A stretch of 7,494 nucleotides of DNA, taken from Clostridia bacterium (GTDB taxonomy: Bacteria > Bacillota_A > Clostridia > Christensenellales > Borkfalkiaceae). The notes beneath the pieces are model-generated. The model saw only the letters and a list, made by a program, of their open reading frames with translations. It did no database searches and had not been told where the DNA came from. The position numbers and the translations under genes are program-made. Within the stretch, counting starts at the first letter, position 1; every line of letters starts with the position of its first letter. Where the stretch lies: positions 1 to 7,494 of the forward strand of contig JAFWAM010000151.1 in assembly GCA_017507595.1 (NCBI GenBank), given 5' to 3'. Shown piece after piece: positions 1 through 4,871 of the stretch.

Positions 1-324
1 ACCGAAGGTATGTGCTACATCACAGAGGAAGAATGCGAACGTGCAACCTCGCTTACAAACAGTGAAATTGCGTTTATGGGCGGCGACTTTACCGTTGAGA
101 TTGTTAAGCAATACGACTTGATTGAAAACGGTGACTATTCAAAGTCTTGCACATTTATCACATTCGCTACCGAGGAACAGGCAACCAATTTTGCAGAATT
201 GAACATTGAATATTTTGCAAAGGGCGAGAACGCTAATAATTGGAGAATTGCACGTGACGGCTGTGTAGTTGTAATGACTAACCTTGATGTTGCGATGGAC
301 GTTATCAACCTTGAATTTAAGTAA
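1..324 (+). CDS. Small acidic protein of unknown function, probably 5'-partial
   Basis: I do not recognise this protein. The first ATG is at position 10 and gives 104 residues, but the frame is open to the window edge (three more codons, Thr-Glu-Gly). The only purine-rich stretch (GAAGG) lies right against that ATG, too close for a ribosome site, so the true start is probably upstream. The visible part is strongly acidic (about 19 Asp/Glu against 7 Lys/Arg), with no membrane segment, signal peptide or cysteine pair arranged like a metal site. It looks like a soluble mixed alpha/beta domain. G+C is about 41% by hand count, lower than the neighbouring genes (about 50%), which would fit an acquired or phage-like gene, although composition alone is weak evidence. 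It ends in TAA and is followed by its own strong terminator. It is convergent with the importer operon and shows no evident functional link to it. Confidence 0.6.
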   Translation, partial: TEGMCYITEEECERATSLTNSEIAFMGGDFTVEIVKQYDLIENGDYSKSCTFITFATEEQATNFAELNIEYFAKGENANNWRIARDGCVVVMTNLDVAMDVINLEFK

Positions 325-374
325 TATAAAAAGCCTGCGACGCACTAAGTACGCACAGACTTAACAAGATCATC

Positions 375-408
375 GGCAGGCTACAAGTCGTAGCCTGCCT
401 CTTTTTTT
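375..408 (+). terminator. Intrinsic terminator of the small acidic gene
   Basis: A perfect 10-base-pair stem (GGCAGGCTAC at 375-384 with GTAGCCTGCC at 390-399) encloses a 5-base loop and is followed by TC and seven Ts (402-408). This is a strong rightward terminator about 50 bases after the stop codon at 324. A third segment, AGCCTGC at 332-338, can also pair with the left arm of the stem over 7 bases, so a competing fold exists. Confidence 0.88.
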
Positions 409-441
409 AAAGGGAACCTGGTTGGCTTTATGCAAAAATAA

Positions 442-478
442 AAAAAGTGGCGGTATAGGTCGGTTATCGCCACTTTTT
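442..478. terminator. Two-way terminator at the end of the importer operon
   Basis: AAAAAGTGGCG (442-452) pairs perfectly over 11 bases with CGCCACTTTTT (468-478), with a 15-base loop. Read leftward, the stem ends in a T-run and a further ATTTTT, 20 bases after the DUF1893 stop codon, so it closes the four-gene importer operon. Read rightward it also ends in a T-run and can back up the terminator at 375-408. The loop holds the 14-base sequence shared with the terminator at 4820-4863. Confidence 0.85.
454..467 (-). repeat. 14-base terminator-associated repeat, copy A
   Basis: On the minus strand this reads ATAACCGACCTATA, identical to positions 4837-4850 on the plus strand. In both places it sits in the terminator hairpin in the sense orientation of the upstream gene, with the sequence ACTTTT starting 5 bases after it. 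Diverged copies are seen at 2072-2096 and 5784-5808 (minus strand). Confidence 0.6.
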
Positions 479-497
479 GTTAATTTATCAGGTTTTT

Positions 498-923
498 TTA
501 GGGGGCGCTGTTCAATTCCTTAAGGCGCTTTAGGATTTTATCAAAAGCGGCTTTGGGGTCATTTTCGCCGAGGACGGCTTCCTCCATAGGGCAGGGGCCC
601 GTATCTGATCTGTTGCGGATAAGGGGGGTTATTTTATCAAAGGTAAGGGGCACTTTATGCTCCTTTAAATATTCAACGGCGCCCTCGCTTACAAGGTCTG
701 CGTATACGGCTTTTATCCCGGCAAGACAAAATAGCATGGCTGCGGCCCGTCCGACAACCTTGTCTGCAACTGAAAACCCTTTAAGGTCTTGTCCCGTCGA
801 AAGGGCTTCTACCATGGGGGCAATGCCCGACTTAAAGGAAATATAGCTTTCCTCACCGCGGCAGGCGACGAGGGTTGCCCCTTTATCCTTCAGTATTTTT
901 GTTGCGTTAATAAGATCAATCAT
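498..923 (-). CDS. DUF1893 / TM1506-family protein (deaminase-like fold), importer-linked
   Basis: A 141-residue cytoplasmic protein that I place in the DUF1893 family (type member Thermotoga TM1506) on two family-like stretches: ADKVVGRAAA (residues 53-62) and NRSDTGPCPMEE (104-115). From memory, the TM1506 structure has a cytidine-deaminase-like fold; the biochemical role is unknown. No canonical zinc-deaminase HAE plus PCxxC pair is visible, only a CPME segment, so deaminase activity should not be assumed. There is no signal peptide or membrane segment. The frame is open further upstream to an ATG at 1082, but that extension lies inside the binding-protein gene and reads as low-complexity shadow sequence. 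The ATG at 923 is chosen because the family domain begins there and it overlaps the upstream stop by eight bases (ATGATTGA), typical of translational coupling. A GGGAG element lies about 12 bases upstream. It is the last gene of the importer operon, which implies a role tied to the imported cargo. Confidence 0.88.
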   Translation of the reverse strand: MIDLINATKILKDKGATLVACRGEESYISFKSGIAPMVEALSTGQDLKGFSVADKVVGRAAAMLFCLAGIKAVYADLVSEGAVEYLKEHKVPLTFDKITPLIRNRSDTGPCPMEEAVLGENDPKAAFDKILKRLKELNSAP

Positions 924-2028
924 TAAAAAGGCTCTCCCAATCAAGGCGTTGATATCCGCAGAAAATTTCCTCGCTGACACGGTCGTAACAGGCCTCGCCA
1001 AGGAAAAAGGTGGAAATTTCATCAAACTTATCCACCGGGTCAACGTCGCTGAAGGCCTGGGGGAAGATACACTTGCCTGCAAAATAGCAGTTGGCGTAAG
1101 CTATCTCCAAGTTGGTGTAATAAGCATTATAAGGCATTTGCACGTAAACGTCAAGGTTTTTGACCGCCGTAAGGCTTTGGAAAAAGCCTTTGTTTTCAAG
1201 GTATTCTTCCTTCAAAACGGAAAGTCCGCCACCGTCGATGATCATGATCTCCGGGTCGAGTGACAAAAGGGTCTCGCGATCGATGGAGCCTTGATAACCC
1301 TTAAAGCCTGCTTCGTCAAGGACGTTTCTTGCGCCGATGCTGTCAAAGATGGAGTAGTTTGCCGAGGAGCTACCTATGCCGTGGGTGCCGTAATTACTTT
1401 GGCAGCCGATATACACGGTCTTTTTGTCGACTTCTTTTACGTCCGCCGTTCGGGATTTAAGGTCTGCCTCTATTTGACCGATATAGTCGCAAACGGCCTT
1501 GGCGCGGTCGGTCCTGTTTAATATTTCGCCCATAAGGGTGAGGGATTTTATTATGCTTTGGTCAAAGGCCTCGGTTTTGCCGTAGCTTAAAACCACGACG
1601 GGGATACCCGTTTTTTGCGCAAGCTTGTCCATCTGGCTTGGGTCGGAGTTGTAAAGGGAAAATATTACGTCGGGGTTTTGGGCGAGGATGCTTTCTGCGT
1701 CGGCGGTTGAGCCGGGGCCGCCTGCACCAATGGTGGGCAGGGATTTAAAAAGCTTTTCATTGACAATCTGGTAGGGTCTTGCCGATATTAAAAAGCCGCC
1801 CTCACAGGCCTCCACGCCGCAAAGCTTTTCCATGTCGCCCACGTAGGAATACAGCCTTAAGGCCCCCGCGCCTATGCAGACGACCCGTTCAATTTTTGTG
1901 GGGACGGTAACCTTGCGACCAAGAAGATCGGTTATCTCTCTATCGCCTTCGGGGGCCTTTGGGGCGCACCCGAAAAGTGAAAGGGTAAGGATTGCAACAA
2001 ACAAACCAAGTGCAAAAAATCTTTTCAT
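916..2028 (-). CDS. ABC importer substrate-binding lipoprotein, iron-chelate/cobalamin type (FecB/BtuF-like)
   Basis: A 370-residue extracytoplasmic receptor that would deliver cargo to the permease encoded upstream. Residues 1-20 form a lipoprotein signal peptide (MKRF, then a hydrophobic run) ending in the lipobox LFGC, with Cys21 as the predicted lipid-anchored residue. The mature protein opens with the family signature 'DLLGRKVTVP...RVVCIG' (about residues 34-53) and shows the two-lobed cluster-A layout, with NPDVIFSL near 120 and DPEIMIIDGGG near 260 marking the two domains. The C-terminal part (about 298-350) resembles iron(III)/cobalamin binding proteins of Clostridia and archaea. The cargo cannot be read from sequence: siderophore iron, haem, cobalamin or another metal chelate are all possible. 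AAAGGAG lies 7 bases before the ATG, a strong ribosome site that fits high receptor expression. The gene is 78 bases after the ATPase gene and overlaps the DUF1893 gene by 8 bases. Confidence 0.95.
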   Translation of the reverse strand: MKRFFALGLFVAILTLSLFGCAPKAPEGDREITDLLGRKVTVPTKIERVVCIGAGALRLYSYVGDMEKLCGVEACEGGFLISARPYQIVNEKLFKSLPTIGAGGPGSTADAESILAQNPDVIFSLYNSDPSQMDKLAQKTGIPVVVLSYGKTEAFDQSIIKSLTLMGEILNRTDRAKAVCDYIGQIEADLKSRTADVKEVDKKTVYIGCQSNYGTHGIGSSSANYSIFDSIGARNVLDEAGFKGYQGSIDRETLLSLDPEIMIIDGGGLSVLKEEYLENKGFFQSLTAVKNLDVYVQMPYNAYYTNLEIAYANCYFAGKCIFPQAFSDVDPVDKFDEISTFFLGEACYDRVSEEIFCGYQRLDWESLFND

Positions 2029-2071
2029 AAATGACTCCTTTCGGTTTAACGTGGGTTTGGGTAAAATTAAT

Positions 2072-2103
2072 AAAAGTCCGCCAATAAGCCGATTAACGGC
2101 TGA
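2072..2103 (-). terminator. Weak stem-loop with T-run between ATPase and binding-protein genes
   Basis: Just after the ATPase stop, the minus strand can form AGCCG-TTAAT-CGGCT (2101-2087). Alternatively, an outer stem TCAGCC (2103-2098) pairs with GGCGGA (2082-2077) with one mismatch, directly followed by CTTTT. The second fold matches the build of the terminator at 4820-4863, and the region carries a diverged copy of the shared repeat (9 of 14 core bases, then 11 identical bases). It may act as a partial terminator or an RNA end-stabiliser that changes the ratio of receptor to ATPase. The stem is imperfect, so the function is inferred. Confidence 0.4.
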
Positions 2104-2106
2104 TTT

Positions 2107-2847
2107 TTAAAGAAAATAATCCCTTCCGTCAAGGGTTATGCGGCGGGTTTTTACGCCGTAGACCTCAAAAACAAGGTCTTCTGTTAAAAGAGATGGCCCG
2201 CCAAAAAATATTTGCTTGCCATCCTTTAAAAGTAAAAGCTTATCCCCAATAGTGAGGGCGGCGTTTACGTCGTGCATGGTGACGATCACCGTCTTGCCAA
2301 GGCTTTTAAGCTCACCTAAAAGACTGAAAAGCCTGTCGCGGCTTTTAAGGTCGAGGGAGGAAGTCGGCTCGTCCAACAAAAGAAGGGACGGGTCCTGGCA
2401 AACAAGTCTTGATAAGGCTGTTTTTTGTACCTCTCCACCGGAAAGCCTGTCGGCGCGCCTGTGGGAAAGCCATTCAATGCCAAGGCGCAAAATGGCGTCC
2501 TCGGCGCGGGCAAGGTCGCCGTCACCGGGGCTTTGTCCAAAAAAGGGAATCCTTCCCGACAGAACCGTCTGAAAGACCGTTCCGCCAAAAAGTCTTTCGC
2601 TTTGAAAAACAGCCCCTACGGCCTTAGCTCTGTCGCGGGGGGATGCTTTTGACAGGTCGTTACCGTCAAGGCTTACTTGACCCTCGTATTTATTAAGGCC
2701 GCACAGGCACCTTAAAAGGGTGGATTTACCAACGCCGTTTTCACCGACGACAACCAGGATTTCACCCGAGGCAAGGCTGAAGCTTATCCCATCCAAAACG
2801 GGTTGGTTTTTATATGAAAAGCTTAGTTTATCGACATATAGGCTCAC
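2107..2847 (-). CDS. ABC importer ATP-binding protein (FecE/BtuD-like)
   Basis: A 246-residue cytoplasmic ATPase that powers the FecCD-type permease. All nucleotide-binding motifs are present and intact: Walker A GENGVGKST (35-43), Q-loop Gln82, signature LSGGEVQK (135-142), Walker B LLLLDEP (155-161) with catalytic Glu160, the D-loop SSLD, and the switch His192 in TMHD. Length and motif spacing are normal for the iron-chelate/cobalamin importer class. The start is GTG at 2847: there is no in-frame ATG before the conserved 'VDKLSFSY' opening, and a GGGAGGG ribosome site lies 6 bases upstream. The GTG overlaps the permease stop as GTGA, so translation of the two is probably coupled. One dimer of this protein would serve one permease dimer. 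Confidence 0.97.
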   Translation of the reverse strand: MSLYVDKLSFSYKNQPVLDGISFSLASGEILVVVGENGVGKSTLLRCLCGLNKYEGQVSLDGNDLSKASPRDRAKAVGAVFQSERLFGGTVFQTVLSGRIPFFGQSPGDGDLARAEDAILRLGIEWLSHRRADRLSGGEVQKTALSRLVCQDPSLLLLDEPTSSLDLKSRDRLFSLLGELKSLGKTVIVTMHDVNAALTIGDKLLLLKDGKQIFFGGPSLLTEDLVFEVYGVKTRRITLDGRDYFL

Positions 2848-3899
2848 TTTTTACCCTCCCTTTTTAACAAAAGCCACAAAAACACAGGTCCGCCCAAAAG
2901 GGACGTTATGGCACCTACGGGCAGGGCCACGCCCTTAAAAAGCGTTCTGGACGCAAGGTCGGCAACAAGAAGTATCACAGAGCCCACCATGGCTGAGGCC
3001 GGCACCGTAAAGCCAAAATCATCCTTTATAAAAAGCTTGACAATGTGGGGCGCCATAAGGCCGATAAAGCCTATTACCCCAAAAAAGGAAACGCTTACCG
3101 CCACCACCAGGGCACCAATGGCAAGGGTTGATATCCTTACGGCATTTACCCTGATGCCAAGGGTGTGGGCGACGTCGCCACCTTGAGCAAGGCCGTTATA
3201 GCCCCATCTGTTGAAAATAAAAAAGACGAGGGCGGCCACCACGCATATGGATAAGATCAAAATTTCAGGATAGCTTGCGCGGCCAAGATCGCCAAAGGAC
3301 CAAAAAAGGGCTGCAGAGATCTGGGTGTCTACGGCAAAAAACTGAACGAGCGTGGTTGCCGAGGAAAAGACGGTTCCCCCAGCAAGCCCCGCCAGGACCA
3401 CCGTCTGGTTGCTGGCGCCGCGGCTTAAGCTTAAAAGCAAAAACAAAAGGGCCCACAAAAGAGCAAAGACAAAGGCTGTTGCCGTCACAAGGTATGGGCT
3501 TGATATCACGATGGTCGTGCTTCCCGCAAAGCTTCCGCCCCCAAAGACGATTATTGCAAGGTTTGCGCCAAAAATCGCCGCGTTGGAAACCCCTAACGTC
3601 GAAGGCGACGCCATTGGGTTTGAAAGGACCCCTTGCATTACGCATCCCACCGCACCAAGGCCAAGTCCGCACAAAAGTGCCGCAAGGGTGCGTGGCATCC
3701 TTATTGACCAGACGATACGGGCGTAAAAATCCTCTTTAAGGAGAAAAAGTCCTTTAAAAAACCCTTTTAAGCCTATTTTGGAGGACCCTATCATAAGGGA
3801 CAGCAAAAAGCAGCCCAGGGTAACAAAAAGTAGGCCTATAAGGCGGTTGTTGCGCTTTTTTATTGAGCTTTTGTGTTTTTTTAACGGTGAATTATTCAT
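2844..3899 (-). CDS. FecCD-family ABC importer permease
   Basis: A 351-residue membrane protein, the translocation channel of the importer. After a short basic N-terminus (to about residue 19) it has about ten hydrophobic segments. Family landmarks are in order: 'RMPRTLAALLCG' (67-78), 'MQGVLSNPMASPSTLG' (88-103, the NPxAxPxxLG motif), a GLAGG turn (171-175), 'GFIGLMAPHIVK' (277-288, the cytoplasmic coupling region that contacts the ATPase), 'ADLASRT' (313-319) and 'LPVGAITSLLGGPVF' (326-340). Length is normal. It is the first gene of the operon. The ATG at 3899 is the only plausible start, yet the bases before it (GCTTTGAAAAT) show no ribosome-binding sequence, and a terminator hairpin ends 11 bases upstream. 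Expression is therefore likely controlled in the leader. Only one permease gene is present, so the channel is presumably a homodimer. Confidence 0.97.
   Translation of the reverse strand: MNNSPLKKHKSSIKKRNNRLIGLLFVTLGCFLLSLMIGSSKIGLKGFFKGLFLLKEDFYARIVWSIRMPRTLAALLCGLGLGAVGCVMQGVLSNPMASPSTLGVSNAAIFGANLAIIVFGGGSFAGSTTIVISSPYLVTATAFVFALLWALLFLLLSLSRGASNQTVVLAGLAGGTVFSSATTLVQFFAVDTQISAALFWSFGDLGRASYPEILILSICVVAALVFFIFNRWGYNGLAQGGDVAHTLGIRVNAVRISTLAIGALVVAVSVSFFGVIGFIGLMAPHIVKLFIKDDFGFTVPASAMVGSVILLVADLASRTLFKGVALPVGAITSLLGGPVFLWLLLKREGKK
2854..2860 (-). promoter_or_regulatory. Ribosome-binding site deciding the ATPase GTG start
   Basis: On the minus strand GGGAGGG lies 6 bases (TAAAAA) before the GTG at 2847, ideal spacing. 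It sits inside the last codons of the permease gene and supports GTG as the true start. Confidence 0.8.
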
Positions 3900-3910
3900 A
3901 TTTTCAAAGC

Positions 3911-3949
3911 AAAAAAAGGCACGTCCGCCCTATGGGGTGGATATGCCTT
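3911..3949 (-). promoter_or_regulatory. Leader terminator hairpin (candidate attenuator) before the permease gene
   Basis: On the minus strand AAGGCAT (3949-3943) pairs with GTGCCTT (3922-3916, one G-U pair). Above it TCC (3941-3939) pairs with GGA (3926-3924) and CCC (3937-3935) with GGG (3930-3928), separated by single mismatches, with loop CATA. It runs into seven Ts (3917-3911). There is no T-run on the plus-strand side, so it acts only on leftward transcripts, that is, those from the promoter at 4024-4052. It would stop transcription about 107 bases after the start, before the importer genes. I could not assign the upstream leader to a known riboswitch class. Confidence 0.65.
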
Positions 3950-3996
3950 CATGACAAAATTGATCAAAAAATAATTATGGCCTGGGGCCGAAAAAA

Positions 3997-4012
3997 TTGC
4001 GATTCTTCGCAA
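3997..4012 (-). promoter_or_regulatory. Perfect inverted repeat at the operon start site (candidate operator or 5' stem-loop)
   Basis: TTGCGA-AGAA-TCGCAA on the minus strand is a perfect 6-4-6 dyad lying at about +5 to +21 of the predicted importer transcript. It is followed by six Ts. Its position suits a repressor operator or a 5' stabilising hairpin. As a terminator it would act too early in the transcript. It does not match the Fur or DtxR consensus sequences I know. Confidence 0.45.
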
Positions 4013-4023
4013 CGGTTGTAAAT

Positions 4024-4052
4024 ATTATACCATGGACAAGGGATTTTGGCAA
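4024..4052 (-). promoter_or_regulatory. Sigma-A promoter of the importer operon
   Basis: On the minus strand TTGCCA (4052-4047, one mismatch to consensus) and a perfect TATAAT (4029-4024) are separated by 17 bases. The predicted start is near 4017, giving an untranslated leader of about 118 bases before the permease ATG at 3899. It is divergent from the promoter at 4124-4152, with 71 bases between the two -35 boxes. Confidence 0.8.
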
Positions 4053-4123
4053 GGGGATAAAATAAGAAAATTTGGTTTTGCCCGGTCGCATTTTGCGCGG
4101 TACTGTCTTTATGGATAATCCGC

Positions 4124-4152
4124 TTGACAATGAGCTTTAAAACCTATATAAT
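4124..4152 (+). promoter_or_regulatory. Perfect consensus sigma-A promoter of the signal peptidase gene
   Basis: TTGACA (4124-4129) and TATAAT (4147-4152) are both exact and separated by exactly 17 bases. Transcription should start near 4159, leaving a leader of about 25 bases before the ATG at 4184. The reading frame of the downstream gene stays open back through this promoter to a TTG at 4124, so an automated start call could wrongly include it. Confidence 0.88.
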
Positions 4153-4183
4153 CATCTTATTATTAAAAGGGCAGATCTTAAAG

Positions 4184-4804
4184 ATGGGCAAACCAAAGCA
4201 CGACGGCAAAAAGTTAATAAAAACCCTTAAAACCGTAGGCAACGTTTTGTTCTGGGCGGTGCTTGTCCTTTCTTATGCGGTGGGTATTAACGGGCTTATA
4301 GGTCGACTTATGGGCAAAAACGACGTTAGCTTTTTCGGGATAAACGCCATGGTTTGCGAAAGTGAAAGCATGTCTTACGTAAACGCCGCAAACAAAGATT
4401 ATCTTTCGGGCGTTAAGGCCGGCTTTATCAAGGTTGGCGACGTGGTGGTCACAAAAAGCGTTGGATCTTCGGACGATCTTAAGGTCGGTGATATAATAAC
4501 CTATCTTAGCAGCGACGGTAAATCCATCCTACATAGAATTGTGGCCATAAAGAATGTTGACGGAAGAAAGCTTTTTTCCCTGAGGGGTGATGCAAACAAC
4601 GTCAACGATCCAAGGCTTGTGGAGTTTTCCTCCGTCACGGGCAAGTTTGCTTTTAAAATAAGCAAGGTCGGCTACGGGGTAAAGTTTTTGCAAAGCGGCT
4701 ATGGCACTATATTTCTTGCGGGCACGATTTTTATAATTTTGCTTAACGCCTACATAGGCACGGTCATTGACGAAAGGAAGAAAAAATCCGCCGCCGACAA
4801 ATAG
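4184..4804 (+). CDS. SipW-like (ER-type) signal peptidase I
   Basis: A 206-residue membrane protease expected to cut signal peptides from exported proteins on the outer face of the membrane. A first membrane segment lies at about 20-42 and a second near the C-terminus (about 173-195), ending in a basic tail (DERKKK). The catalytic Ser is Ser62 in SESMSY. The second catalytic residue is His117 in LHRIV; use of His rather than Lys marks the SipW/ER type. The conserved RGDANNVNDP box (134-143) supplies the acidic residues. The family usually has Ser-Met-x-Pro at the nucleophile; here Pro is replaced by Tyr65. The start is placed at ATG 4184, not at the in-frame TTG at 4124, because the latter lies inside the promoter. 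AAAAGGG about 12 bases upstream is the likely ribosome site. It is a single-gene unit with its own promoter and terminator. No TasA-like or other typical SipW substrate is in the window. Confidence 0.9.
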   Translation: MGKPKHDGKKLIKTLKTVGNVLFWAVLVLSYAVGINGLIGRLMGKNDVSFFGINAMVCESESMSYVNAANKDYLSGVKAGFIKVGDVVVTKSVGSSDDLKVGDIITYLSSDGKSILHRIVAIKNVDGRKLFSLRGDANNVNDPRLVEFSSVTGKFAFKISKVGYGVKFLQSGYGTIFLAGTIFIILLNAYIGTVIDERKKKSAADK

Positions 4805-4819
4805 CTTAAAAAAATCAAA

Positions 4820-4863
4820 TCCGCCTATATTGGTCAATAACCGACCTATAGGCGGACTTTTTT
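4820..4863. terminator. Two-way terminator between signal peptidase and esterase genes
   Basis: TCCGCCTATA (4820-4829) pairs perfectly with TATAGGCGGA (4847-4856). An inner GGTC/GACC stem (4832-4835 with 4843-4846) adds four pairs after a two-base bulge. Rightward it ends in CTTTTTT (4857-4863). Leftward it ends in TTTGATTTTTTT. It lies 15 bases after the signal peptidase stop and 8 bases after the convergent esterase stop, so it can end both transcripts. Confidence 0.88.
4837..4850 (+). repeat. 14-base terminator-associated repeat, copy B
   Basis: ATAACCGACCTATA, identical to the minus strand of 454-467. Here it overlaps the right arm of the terminator stem. As in copy A, it is in the sense orientation of the upstream gene and is followed after 5 bases by ACTTTT. 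Confidence 0.6.
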
Positions 4864-4871
4864 GTTGTTTT

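Noticed and set aside
332..382. tRNA-like element with a 7-base-pair acceptor stem (AGCCTGC/GCAGGCT)
   Set aside because: The span is only 51 bases and there is no T-arm GTTCGA sequence or proper anticodon arm; the right arm belongs to the terminator stem.
924..1082. Longer N-terminus for the DUF1893 protein, starting at ATG 1082
   Set aside because: The extra 53 residues overlap the receptor gene, read as Ser/Arg-rich shadow sequence and have no family resemblance; the domain begins at ATG 923, which overlaps the receptor stop.
2083..2106. Separate promoter for the substrate-binding protein gene
   Set aside because: No -35/-10 pair with acceptable spacing is visible in the 78-base gap; the region is better explained by the stem-loop there.
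3265..3739. Overlapping open frames on both strands inside the permease gene
   Set aside because: They are rich in Arg, Pro and Trp, lack ribosome sites and family features, and run across a well-defined membrane protein; the high G+C of that gene explains the lack of stops.
3950..4017. Cobalamin, NiCo or Fur-type control signal in the leader
   Set aside because: I looked for the B12 box and a Fur-type TGATAAT dyad and saw neither; I cannot recall the NiCo consensus well enough to call it, so no class is assigned.
4124..4183. Start of the signal peptidase at TTG 4124
   Set aside because: This TTG is the -35 box of a perfect consensus promoter and the -10 box lies in the same stretch, so it is not transcribed.
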